Made by a program: the position numbers and the translations under genes | Part shown: one piece after another, positions 27,986 to 35,245 of the stretch | Layout: each line of letters begins with the position of its first letter | How positions within the stretch are numbered: position 1 is the stretch's first letter | Assembly: GCA_017513525.1 (NCBI GenBank) | Contig: JAFXFC010000030.1 | Location: 1-41,856 of the forward strand | Direction of reading: 5' to 3' | Source: Clostridia bacterium | GTDB lineage: Bacteria > Bacillota > Clostridia > Oscillospirales > Acutalibacteraceae | DNA length: 41,856 bases | Notes under the pieces: model-generated | What the model saw: only the letters and a program-made list of their open reading frames with translations | Told to the model about the DNA's origin: nothing | Databases searched by the model: none

Positions 27986-28327
27986 TTAAAATCCCAAGCC
28001 GGGTATATTAAGTCCGCCTGTAACGGAGCCCATTTCTCTTTCCATTGTTTCATTAGCCTTTCTTATGGCTTCATTAAGAGAAGCAATAAGAAGGTCTTCA
28101 AGCATTTCAACATCTTCGGGATCAACAACCTCAGGCTTTACGGAAATTGAAAGCACCTCGTGCTTGCCGCTTACTTTTACTTCAACGGCACCACCGCCTG
28201 CAGATGCAGTAAACTCACTGTTTTCTACTTCAGCCTGCTTATTTGCCATATCCTCCTGCATCTTCTGGATCTTAGCCATCATATCGTTTCTTGACATATT
28301 ATTCTGATTGGGAATTCTTGCTTTCAT
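27986..28327 (-). CDS. ybaB: YbaB/EbfC nucleoid-associated protein
   Basis: A 113-residue small DNA-binding protein of the YbaB/EbfC family. It has an N-terminal helix (MAKIQKMQEDMANKQAEVE), the core TASAGGGAVEVKVSGKHEV and a second helix with EMLEDLLIASLNEAIRKA. It binds DNA as a dimer and coats the nucleoid in other bacteria. It sits between dnaX (12 bases upstream) and recR. Confidence 0.95.
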   Translation of the reverse strand: MKARIPNQNNMSRNDMMAKIQKMQEDMANKQAEVENSEFTASAGGGAVEVKVSGKHEVLSISVKPEVVDPEDVEMLEDLLIASLNEAIRKANETMEREMGSVTGGLNIPGLGF

Positions 28328-28339
28328 TTTCGTTTCTCC

Positions 28340-30208
28340 TTAATCTATTTTAACATTATAAGTTTTACCGAGAACTGTAACGGCTGCTTTGGAAACAAAG
28401 TCACCCAGCATCTTTTCATTTATAAAAACCTTGAGATTTTTTTCTCCGAGCTTAATATGAATAGTATTACCCACTATTCTTGCCGAAGAGCCAGTAAGCT
28501 GACCGATAAGAGGCGGAAACAGCTTTTCTGTTTCAAGCACTATCTTGCCCCATGTGTGATTATCTATCTTGTCCTTGACATCTTCCGTGGGAAGTGTATC
28601 TTCAAAAAGCGCATCATAGTTATTGGGCGCGGAAGGCGGAGCTTCTGTATTTGAAGGCACCGTTTCTTCAGTCTTTTTATGTGCGCCCTCATGCTCACGC
28701 ATGAAAGCATCAAAGTCGAATTCTTCATCTTCACTGCTGTCGGAAGAAGCAAACTGTGCAGCAAAAGATGATGAAGAGCTTTCGGAACCAAAGCCCTTGA
28801 ATTCACCGTAAGAAGCCTTATCGGCTTCATCCTCGAAAGGCGGCACATCATCAAAGGGAGGAATATCATCAAATGGCGGTGCATCCTCAAAAGGCGGTTC
28901 TTCGGGAACGGGAGGCCCTTCAAAGGGCAGTTCTTCTGTCATATCAATAACAGGAAGAGCTACCGTTTCTTCTGCAACAGAAAGTTCCGATATATTAGAA
29001 ATTCTCTGCGGCGGCTTTTCTTCCCTCATTTCAGTTACAGGAACTCTTACACCGCCTCTTTTAAGAAGCTCTATTTCTTTTTCAAGCTGTGCTATTCTCA
29101 CACTTAATGCAGCAGCAGACTCGTCCGTTTCGGGACGGGAAAGGCGTATTAATGCCATTTCAGCTTCAATTCGCCTGTTCTGTGTTCTTCTCATTGCATC
29201 TGCGGCAGAAGTGAGAATGTTAAGTGCGTATAAAATACTCTCTTTTGTAAAAAGCTCAGAAATAGCTTTGATCTGAGAAAGCTCTTCTTCCGTGCAAACC
29301 AAAAGATTTTCGGGACTTACAACCGTCTTTACTATAAGAAAGCTTCTGAAACGGTCAATAAGCTCAGTAATAAGTCTTTCCGTATCACATGAGCCCTTAT
29401 GAAGCTCATCAAGTATCATAAGACACTTTGCAGTATCTCCCTTTGCAATTGCTTTTACGAGAGAATATATATGTTCTCTTCCCATTAAACCTGCAGAGGT
29501 GGATACGGTATCAACACTTACATTGTCGCTGACACTTATACATCTGTCAAGAAGTGAAAGCGCATCTCTCATGCCGCCGTCTGCAATTCTCGCAATGAGC
29601 ATTGCAGCTTCATGCTGAAGGACTGCACCTTCCTCTCCGGCTATATACTTTAATCTTTCTGCAATAAAAGAGGGCTCTATTCTTCTGAAATCAAATCTCT
29701 GACAACGCGAAAGAATAGTTGCAGGAAGCTTGTGAACTTCCGTTGTTGCGAGTATGAATTTTACATGCTCTGGCGGCTCTTCAAGAGTTTTAAGAAGTGC
29801 ATTAAAAGCTTCAATGGTGAGCATATGCACCTCGTCTATTATATAAACACGGAATTTCGCCTGTGAGGGAGTGAAATTTACTTCATCTCTTAAAATTCTT
29901 ATATCTTCAATACCGCGGTTACTTGCGGCATCTATTTCAACAATATCAAGCACACTGCCCGCATCTATCCCACGGCAGATCTCACACTCATTACAGGGGT
30001 CACCGTTTTGGGGATTCTGGCAATTGACTGCTTTTGAAAATATCTTAGCACAGGTAGTCTTACCCGTTCCTCTGGAGCCTGTAAAAAGGTATGCGTGAGA
30101 AAGTCTGTTTTCTTTTACCTGTGAAGATAAAGTAGTTGTAACCTGAGGCTGACCGATAACATCGGAAAATACCTTAGGTCTCCACTTGCGGTATAAAACT
30201 CTGTACAT
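28340..30208 (-). CDS. dnaX: DNA polymerase III subunits gamma/tau
   Basis: A 622-residue clamp-loader ATPase. It starts MYRVLYRKWRPKVFSDVIGQ and has Walker A TGSRGTGKTTCAK, a zinc finger with four Cys (CQNPQNGDPCNECEIC), Walker B VYIIDEVHML and the sensor region ATTEVHKLPATILSRCQRF. A disordered acidic/Pro-rich stretch (about 410-530; many repeats of PPFDD type) leads to the tau C-terminal domain. The ATG at 30208 is preferred over upstream GTG codons because it matches the conserved start and has GGTGG upstream. The SRP RNA gene lies upstream on the same strand, a common Firmicutes order. Confidence 0.96.
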   Translation of the reverse strand: MYRVLYRKWRPKVFSDVIGQPQVTTTLSSQVKENRLSHAYLFTGSRGTGKTTCAKIFSKAVNCQNPQNGDPCNECEICRGIDAGSVLDIVEIDAASNRGIEDIRILRDEVNFTPSQAKFRVYIIDEVHMLTIEAFNALLKTLEEPPEHVKFILATTEVHKLPATILSRCQRFDFRRIEPSFIAERLKYIAGEEGAVLQHEAAMLIARIADGGMRDALSLLDRCISVSDNVSVDTVSTSAGLMGREHIYSLVKAIAKGDTAKCLMILDELHKGSCDTERLITELIDRFRSFLIVKTVVSPENLLVCTEEELSQIKAISELFTKESILYALNILTSAADAMRRTQNRRIEAEMALIRLSRPETDESAAALSVRIAQLEKEIELLKRGGVRVPVTEMREEKPPQRISNISELSVAEETVALPVIDMTEELPFEGPPVPEEPPFEDAPPFDDIPPFDDVPPFEDEADKASYGEFKGFGSESSSSSFAAQFASSDSSEDEEFDFDAFMREHEGAHKKTEETVPSNTEAPPSAPNNYDALFEDTLPTEDVKDKIDNHTWGKIVLETEKLFPPLIGQLTGSSARIVGNTIHIKLGEKNLKVFINEKMLGDFVSKAAVTVLGKTYNVKID

Positions 30209-30293
30209 ACTGTCCACCACGCTTTTTACTGATTTAAAAATTCATTAAGGTCGGATTTCGGAGATCGGAGAAAACTCAGTATGAAATATGATC

Positions 30294-30408
30294 AAGACGC
30301 AAAGCGTCTTCCGACACATTTGCGAAGCAAATATTTCACACACCGAAGGTGTATTTCATATTTGTCGCAGACAAATATTTCACTCACAACTTTAGTTGTG
30401 AATTTCAC
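30294..30408. repeat. Hairpin array A: five variable hairpins joined by ATTTCAC
   Basis: Five perfect small palindromes in a row. Stems and loops on the plus strand: AAGACGC/AAA (30294-30310), ATTTGC/GAA (30318-30332), ACACC/GAA (30340-30352), ATTTGTC/GCA (30360-30376), TCACAAC/TTTA (30384-30401). The linkers are ATTTCAC, ATTTCAT, ATTTCAC and ATTTCAC (the last one closes the array); the first linker is CCGACAC. Every loop is closed by a C-G pair, and every stem sequence differs. The array lies between the SRP RNA gene and dnaX, antisense in orientation to their transcript. Function unknown. Confidence 0.9.
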
Positions 30409-30444
30409 TATTTTTTTATTCTGTTTACAGGATGAAAAAATTTT

Positions 30445-30571
30445 GCCTCTGTCACACGGCGTGCAGGCGGACTGTGTCGCACGGGCTGACCGCTTAATGC
30501 TGCTCGGTTCCCCGCCTGACATGGTTCGCGGCGCTCCGTCGCACAGGACCAACACGCCGCATGACAGAAGC
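30445..30571 (-). ncRNA. ffs: Signal recognition particle RNA, small bacterial type
   Basis: Read on the minus strand, the apical loop is clear: CATGTCAGG on one side and GGGGAACCGAGCAGCATTAA on the other, the conserved Ffh-binding internal loops. The ends pair, GCTTCTGTCATGCGGCGTG with CACGCCGTGTGACAGAGGC, giving one long hairpin of about 127 bases. An ATTTTTT run follows the 3' side. It scaffolds Ffh for cotranslational targeting. The exact mature ends are estimated from the pairing. Its place upstream of dnaX is common in Firmicutes. Confidence 0.93.
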
Positions 30572-30623
30572 AAAATCCATAAATTATTATCAACCGAATT
30601 CTCGGTTTAATGCTTACCGAGTT

Positions 30624-30652
30624 ATTATAATATAAAATATTTGTTTTGGCAA
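30624..30652 (-). promoter_or_regulatory. Promoter of the SRP RNA gene (and perhaps dnaX)
   Basis: On the minus strand TTGCCA (30652-30647), 17 bases, TATAAT (30629-30624). A small hairpin (CTCGGT/ACCGAG, 30601-30621) lies just downstream, so the mature RNA is probably trimmed from a longer start. Confidence 0.65.
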
Positions 30653-30772
30653 GTGCTTTTTATAAATATTTAAATAAGAACCTGCATTTTCGCAGTCCGA
30701 CATTTTTCTTGTTGATTTTATTTATTATATATGATAATATATTATGACAATTTGTAATTCGGAGCAAAGAAA

Positions 30773-31210
30773 ATGGCAGAAGAAAGAATACTTAAAATTA
30801 CAGATATTTCCTCTGACGGAGAAACCACCGACAAGGTGGAAATGGACACGACCTGCATATATTACGGCACTCCCGACAATTATACCGTTGAATTTGACGA
30901 AATATTTGCAGAGGATATGAAAAGCCGAACTGTTTTAAGAGTAAAAAACGGAAGCTGTGCACATCTGCTCAGAAGAGGTTCAATAAATACGGAGCTTATA
31001 ATTGAAAAAGGAGTCCGACATAACTGTGCTTACTCTACACCGTACGGTGAGCTTATGGTAGGCATCACAGCAACGGATTTTATAAGTAAAGCCGATGAAA
31101 ATAAACTCCGACTTCAGATGAATTATACCGTAGATTTCTACGGAGAAATAAATCAGACAAAAGAAATGACAGTAGAAGTGGGGAAAGTGATTCCCGAAAG
31201 GAAAGATTGA
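30773..31210 (+). CDS. DUF1934 (YwiB-like) protein
   Basis: A 145-residue beta-barrel-like protein of the DUF1934 family, lipocalin/calycin-like by known family fold. Visible matches are SDGETTDKVEMDTTCIYY near the N-terminus, YTVEFDE, and STPYGELMVGITATDF in the middle. Function unknown. In many Firmicutes ywiB lies directly before argS; here the spacing is one base, so the two are cotranscribed and probably coupled. GGAG lies nine bases before the ATG. Confidence 0.85.
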   Translation: MAEERILKITDISSDGETTDKVEMDTTCIYYGTPDNYTVEFDEIFAEDMKSRTVLRVKNGSCAHLLRRGSINTELIIEKGVRHNCAYSTPYGELMVGITATDFISKADENKLRLQMNYTVDFYGEINQTKEMTVEVGKVIPERKD

Positions 31211-31211
31211 T

Positions 31212-32900
31212 ATGAGCAAGCTTGTTAAAAAGGCTGAACAGCAGCTGCAGGAGGCTGTTATTTCAGCGATCAAAAAGGCTATTGAAAAAAATGAACTTCC
31301 CGAAGCCGAGCTTCTTCCTATAAAAATAGAAGTTCCCGCTGACAGAAAAAACGGAGATTATTCAACTAATGCCGCTATGGCACACGCAAGGGCATTCAGA
31401 CTTCCTCCCATAAAAATTGCTAACGCAATTATGGAAAATCTTGAGCTTCAGGGCACTTATTTTGAAAAATGCGAATGTGCAGGTGCAGGCTTCCTTAACT
31501 TCACTCTTTCGGGCAAGTATTACAGTGATATTATCCGTGATGTACTCGAAAGCGGTGATATGTACGGACATTCCGATAAGAATAAGGGCAAAAAGGCTCT
31601 TGTTGAATTCGTTTCGGCAAACCCCACAGGTCCTATGCACGTAGGAAATGCGAGAGGCGGTGCTATGGGCGACTGTCTCGCAGAGGTTCTCTCATGGGCA
31701 GGCTATGAAACAGAAAGAGAATTCTATATCAACGACGGCGGCAATCAGATAGAAAAATTTGCCCTCTCTCTTGATATACGCTACCGTCAGCATTTCGGCG
31801 ACCCCGTAGAAATGCCCGAGGACTCCTATCACGGACAGGACATTATAGACCACGCGAAGAACTTTGCCGAAATAAACGGAGATAAATTTATTTCAGCTAC
31901 AGAAGAAGAGAGAAGAAAAGCACTCGTAAGCTATGCGCTTCCTCTTAACATAGAAGGACTTGAAAGAGATCTTCTTAAATACAAGATAAAATACGATACA
32001 TGGTTCCATGAAAGCACACTTCATAATTCAGGCGAAGCTAAAAAGGTAGTAGAGCTTCTCACTGAAAAGGGCTTTACCTATGAAAATGAAGGTGCACTCT
32101 GGTTCAAGGCTGAACAATTCGGCTGTGACAAGGATTTTGTACTCATACGCTCCAACGGACTTTTCACATATATCGTTCCCGATATTGCATATCACTACAA
32201 TAAGCTTTGTGTAAGAAACTTCGACCTTGCAGTAGATATTTTAGGTGCTGACCACCACGGCTATGTACCCCGTCTTAAGGCGGCTCTTACAGCCCTCGGC
32301 GTTGACCCCGAAAGACTTCAGGTTGTTTTAATGCAGATGGTAAGACTGGTTAAGGACGGCGAAGTTATAAAAGCTTCAAAGCGTTCGGGTAAGGCAATTA
32401 CGCTTGTAACACTTCTTGAAGAAGTGCCCATTGATGCTGCAAGATTTTTCTTCAATATGAGAGAAGCAAATACACACTGTGACTTTGACCTTGATTTAGC
32501 GGTTGAAGAATCCTCACAGAATCCCGTTTATTACTGTCAGTATGCGTATGCGAGAATCTGCTCCATTTTCAGAAAAATGGAAGAAAACGGCACAAAAATC
32601 AATGATTGCTCAATAGTAAACGATACACTTCTTACACACGAAACAGAAAAAGAGCTTATCCGCTTTATTTCAACCCTTACAGGGGAAACAGAAAACGCAG
32701 CAAAGCTTCTAGACCCCTCAAAGCTTACAAGATATGCAGTTGACCTTGCAACTCTTTTCCATAAGTTCTATAACGCATGTCATTGCGATGTGGAAGATGA
32801 AGCACTCAAGAGTGCAAGACTTACTCTTTGCAGAGCTACTGCAATAACTCTTAAAAATGTTCTCGGACTTCTCAAAGTGGATGCCCCAGAAAAAATGTAA
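31212..32900 (+). CDS. argS: Arginyl-tRNA synthetase
   Basis: A 562-residue class I synthetase charging tRNA-Arg. The N-terminal Add1 domain (about 1-110) is followed by the HIGH-type motif ANPTGPMHVGNARGGAMGD, a catalytic core with YINDGGNQIEKFA, a relaxed KMSKS-type loop KASKRSGKAITL, and a C-terminal DALR anticodon-binding domain. The length is normal. It overlaps nothing and is followed by the 24-base palindromic repeat pair before smpB. Confidence 0.96.
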   Translation: MSKLVKKAEQQLQEAVISAIKKAIEKNELPEAELLPIKIEVPADRKNGDYSTNAAMAHARAFRLPPIKIANAIMENLELQGTYFEKCECAGAGFLNFTLSGKYYSDIIRDVLESGDMYGHSDKNKGKKALVEFVSANPTGPMHVGNARGGAMGDCLAEVLSWAGYETEREFYINDGGNQIEKFALSLDIRYRQHFGDPVEMPEDSYHGQDIIDHAKNFAEINGDKFISATEEERRKALVSYALPLNIEGLERDLLKYKIKYDTWFHESTLHNSGEAKKVVELLTEKGFTYENEGALWFKAEQFGCDKDFVLIRSNGLFTYIVPDIAYHYNKLCVRNFDLAVDILGADHHGYVPRLKAALTALGVDPERLQVVLMQMVRLVKDGEVIKASKRSGKAITLVTLLEEVPIDAARFFFNMREANTHCDFDLDLAVEESSQNPVYYCQYAYARICSIFRKMEENGTKINDCSIVNDTLLTHETEKELIRFISTLTGETENAAKLLDPSKLTRYAVDLATLFHKFYNACHCDVEDEALKSARLTLCRATAITLKNVLGLLKVDAPEKM

Positions 32901-32909
32901 CTTAAAAGC

Positions 32910-32980
32910 GTAGGGGAGGGGTCTCCCCTCCCGCAAATAACACATCAATCTGAATACGGGCGGGGTAACCCCGCCCCTAC
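32910..32980. repeat. Two head-to-head 24-base palindromic repeat units
   Basis: Unit 1 (32910-32933) starts GTAGGGGAGGGG, has TCT at its centre and ends CCCCTCCCG. Unit 2 (32957-32980) is the same kind of unit on the other strand: CGGGCGGGGTAA then CCCCGCCCCTAC. Each is GC-rich and palindromic, and they are inverted relative to each other across 23 bases, like a BIME built from REP units. Their GC content stands out from the surroundings. I see no RAYT transposase in the window. Confidence 0.85.
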
Positions 32981-33017
32981 CGGATAAAGGTAACTTTATT
33001 CAGGAAAGGTAGGAATT

Positions 33018-33485
33018 ATGTCAGCCAATACAGAAAAAACCGTTTCCCAGAATAAAAAAGCATACCACGATTATTTCGTAGAGGAAACCTACGAGGCAGG
33101 CCTTGAGCTTTACGGTACGGAAGTAAAATCCATCCGTGAAGGAAGAGTAAACCTCAAGGATTCATGGTGTCACATAAAAGACGGTGAAATTTTCGCCTAC
33201 GGTATGCATATCTCCCCTTACGAAAAAGGTAATATCTTTAACCGTGACCCATTAAGACCGAAAAAACTTCTCATGCACAAGAAAGAAATAAACAAGCTCT
33301 TCGGTCTTATGAAACAGCAGGGATATGCCATTATACCGTTAAGTGTATATTTCGTAAGAGGCAGGGCAAAACTCAAAATTGGTCTTTGCAAGGGTAAAAA
33401 GCTCTATGATAAACGAGAGGATGCCGCTAAAAAGGCTGCAAGCCGCGACATAGAAAGAACCCTCAGAGGCGACAAAAACTCTTAA
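33018..33485 (+). CDS. smpB: SsrA-binding protein SmpB
   Basis: A 155-residue tmRNA partner that delivers tmRNA to stalled ribosomes. It has VSQNKKAYHDYFVEETYEAG, the core GTEVKSIREGRVNLKDSW, HISPYEKGN and the basic tail KLYDKREDAAKKAASRDIER, needed for tagging. RBS AGGAAAGGTAGG. It lies directly before the tmRNA gene, so both parts of trans-translation are adjacent. Confidence 0.97.
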   Translation: MSANTEKTVSQNKKAYHDYFVEETYEAGLELYGTEVKSIREGRVNLKDSWCHIKDGEIFAYGMHISPYEKGNIFNRDPLRPKKLLMHKKEINKLFGLMKQQGYAIIPLSVYFVRGRAKLKIGLCKGKKLYDKREDAAKKAASRDIERTLRGDKNS

Positions 33486-33495
33486 ATTTTACCTG

Positions 33496-33524
33496 TTGCA
33501 TTCCCTAAAAAAATAAAGTATAAT
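33496..33524 (+). promoter_or_regulatory. Promoter of the tmRNA gene
   Basis: TTGCAT (33496-33501), 17 bases, TATAAT (33519-33524). The expected start near 33531 would place the whole hairpin array B in the 5' leader of the tmRNA precursor. Confidence 0.65.
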
Positions 33525-33528
33525 TAAA

Positions 33529-33675
33529 TTCCGATTTTTTTCGGAAAAACAAAATTACACATTCGGCGAAGCCGAATATTTCACTCTGCCGAAGGCAGAA
33601 TTTCACTCCGCAAAGCGGAATTTCACATTTTGCACAGCAAAATATTTCACTGAAAATTTGCTGTCGCAAATTTTC
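33529..33675. repeat. Hairpin array B: variable hairpins joined by ATTTCAC, in the tmRNA leader
   Basis: Same design as array A. Stems/loops: TTCCGA/TTTTTT (33529-33546), ATTCGGC/GAA (33561-33577), TCTGCC/GAA (33585-33599), TCCGC/AAA (33607-33619), ATTTTGC/ACA (33627-33643), GAAAATTTGC/TGTC (33652-33675). The linkers at 33578, 33600, 33620 and 33644 are all exactly ATTTCAC; the linker before the second hairpin ends ATTACAC. From the second hairpin on, all loops are closed by C-G. The last hairpin ends three bases before mature tmRNA. Confidence 0.9.
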
Positions 33676-33678
33676 CAT

Positions 33679-34031
33679 GGGGGCGAAAGGATTTCGACGG
33701 GGAATCCGAGTTTCGATAAGCGAGCAGAGGCGAGGCACCTCTATAAAAGCTTCAATGTTATAAAATAAATAACAACAATAATAAAGTTTTAGCAGCTGCT
33801 TAATCGCAGCCGCCGTCATTCCCGGGAGTACCGCGGCCCGGTGCGTGGCGTCATGCAGCGGTGAACGTGAATGAGAGAGAGCCTTGTATCTCATCACGCA
33901 TTAAAGGGCTGGTTCTCCTATGAGTGTGTTGCTTCACGCTTAGGAGAACGAGAGCAACTAAGCAACTACGCTCGTAGAAAGTCGTGAGGAGGGTTTTTCG
34001 GACAGGGGTTCGACTCCCCTCGCCTCCACCA
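33679..34031 (+). ncRNA. ssrA: Transfer-messenger RNA
   Basis: About 353 bases, one-piece tmRNA. The 5' end GGGGGCGAAAGGATTTCGAC pairs its first seven bases with CGCCTCC near the 3' end, followed by an encoded ACCA; the T-arm AGGGGTTCGACTCCCCT is present. The tag reading frame ends at TAA 33801-33803 with N-N-N-N-N-K-V-L-A-A-A (from 33768). It rescues stalled ribosomes with SmpB. In the tag frame no Ala or Gly codon is available upstream as the usual resume codon; ATA (33765) or AAA (33762) precede the Asn run. Confidence 0.95.
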
Positions 34032-34039
34032 AACAAGTT

Positions 34040-34079
34040 AAAGGCGAACCCATTTCCCTTAGGAGATGGATTCGCCTTT
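34040..34079 (+). terminator. Terminator of tmRNA
   Basis: AAAGGCGAA...TTCGCCTTT forms a 9-bp outer stem, extended past one mismatch by CCATTTCC / GGAGATGG, with a CTTA loop; TTTATCGTTTATTTTT follows. Confidence 0.8.
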
Positions 34080-34113
34080 ATCGTTTATTTTTGAAAGTGG
34101 TGAAATATAAAAA

Positions 34114-34640
34114 ATGCATACGAACGTATCGATGCGTGGATATAAACTTGATATTCAATATTCACATAAAGATGAAGGCGCAAGAAACATATATGGTTAT
34201 TGGGATAAAATCAGGTATCCTCAGTATTATACGGTCTTAAAGACGGCAAATTGATTATATCTGATATTTCAAACGATGCCAAATTTACTTATGATCGTTC
34301 TACCAACCACTTTGGAACAGAGTTGTTCAATGAGTTGCTGTTACATCTGAAAGATTTAAATCAAACTTTTGAATGCATAAACGGAAGTTTATCTCCATTT
34401 GATGCTATCAACGGAAATTGGCTTACATCTATTAAATTCTACGATGATTTTTGTAAATGGTCGGATGCTTCGTTGGGATATAGATTAAAATTCCATCTAT
34501 ATAATGAAAGTGAACGGATCAATGAAATACAACTTCCAGTTGATGTAAATGAACGAAACACTTTTATAAAAGCATTTACAGAGGATCATGCCCAAACTAA
34601 GCAAGCAGCAGCTTTTACTTATGAATTAATAGCTATGTAA
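34114..34640 (+). pseudogene. Frameshifted gene of unknown function just after ssrA
   Basis: From ATG 34114 the frame reads MHTNVSMRGYKLDIQYSHK and on to GYWDK at about 34207, then leaves the protein-like frame and stops at 34254. From 34210 the -1 frame reads NQVSSVLYGLKDGKLIISDI and stays open to 34640. Adding one A in the run GATAAAATC would join them into one protein of about 175 residues. The family is unknown to me. It may be a decayed accessory gene, a recent mutation or an assembly error in the A-run. A weak GGTG site precedes the ATG. Confidence 0.65.
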
Positions 34641-34650
34641 TCTAAATGAG

Positions 34651-34684
34651 CAAAGCCACAGATGGTTTCCCGCCTGTGGCTTTG
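34651..34684. terminator. Bidirectional terminator
   Basis: CAAAGCCACAG (34651-34661) and CTGTGGCTTTG (34674-34684) pair perfectly over 11 bases with a 12-base loop, between two converging genes. Confidence 0.8.
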
Positions 34685-34700
34685 TGATTTTGGGTATCCC

Positions 34701-34919
34701 TTAGTTTTTATCACTAAGATTCAGTTCTTCTTTTAATTCCTTGCTCACGGTGCAATTTGCACCGTCTTTCATTCGGGCTTGCCATTTCTGCCAATCCCGC
34801 TTTCCTTCGTCCGAGTCAATGTACTTCTTCAAAATCGGAAGTAACACTCTTGCTAGAGATTCCATTTCGTACTCCGGAATACCCAAATCATTTCGAGGAA
34901 TTTTCTTCTTTCTCGGCAT
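34701..34919 (-). CDS. Small mobile-element-type protein next to an excisionase-like gene
   Basis: A 72-residue basic/acidic protein beginning MPRKKKIPRNDLGIPEYE, followed by a helix MESLARVLLPILKKYIDS and a charged segment DEGKRDWQKWQARMKDG. Small proteins of this style accompany excisionase-like HTH genes in integrative elements of gut Firmicutes; this link is from memory, not a search. The ATG at 34919 has GGAAAGGA upstream and is preferred to a longer frame that would overlap the preceding gene. Function unknown. Confidence 0.65.
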   Translation of the reverse strand: MPRKKKIPRNDLGIPEYEMESLARVLLPILKKYIDSDEGKRDWQKWQARMKDGANCTVSKELKEELNLSDKN

Positions 34920-34960
34920 GATCGAGTATCCTTTCCTATTGCTTGTTTTTTGTTTTGGAA

Positions 34961-35167
34961 TCAGTTCTGGATGGGTTGGTTGATCTGCTTCATCCATGAA
35001 TCAAATGACTCTTTAGGGATTCGATACAGCTTATCGATTCGGATCACGACAAACGGCTTACTGGTTGCCATTGCCTTATCCAAATAAGCATACCCTTTGG
35101 ATTTTTTCAAATCCAACATTTCCATGACTTCCTTAGCGTCATAAAACAAGCTTTTATTCTCAGCCAT
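34961..35167 (-). CDS. Excisionase-like helix-turn-helix protein
   Basis: A 68-residue DNA-binding protein: FYDAKEVMEMLDLKKSKGYA is an HTH, YLDKAMATSKPFVVIRIDKLY the wing and RIPKESFDSWM the closing helix, the layout of excisionase/MerR-type small HTH proteins. A strong AGGAGGTAATAAT site precedes the ATG. The 72-residue gene follows after 41 bases. In integrative elements such a protein directs excision with an integrase, but no integrase lies between it and ssrA, the likely attachment site. It may instead be a plain regulator. Confidence 0.75.
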   Translation of the reverse strand: MAENKSLFYDAKEVMEMLDLKKSKGYAYLDKAMATSKPFVVIRIDKLYRIPKESFDSWMKQINQPIQN

Positions 35168-35245
35168 ATTATTACCTCCTTTTTTGTAGATTCATCAACT
35201 CCTCCTTCGTAAATAAAAATGGCAAATATAAATGCCTCTATTTAA

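Noticed and set aside
30294..30408. CRISPR array
   Set aside because: The constant part is only 7 bases, the variable parts are palindromic and 13-18 bases long, and no cas genes are in the window.
30281..30610. Open frames across the SRP RNA region on both strands
   Set aside because: They follow from the palindromes of the hairpin array and the SRP RNA stem.
30682..30730. Promoter for the DUF1934-argS operon
   Set aside because: Several weak AT-rich -35/-10 pairs are possible (for example TTGATT and TAATAT); none stands out enough to list.
33505..34036. Minus-strand open frames over the tmRNA
   Set aside because: The stretch is clearly ssrA, and the frames have no RBS or motif.
34100..34108. 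GTGAAATAT, an inverted match to the hairpin-array linker after the tmRNA terminator
   Set aside because: A single short match in AT-rich sequence with no flanking hairpins; probably chance.
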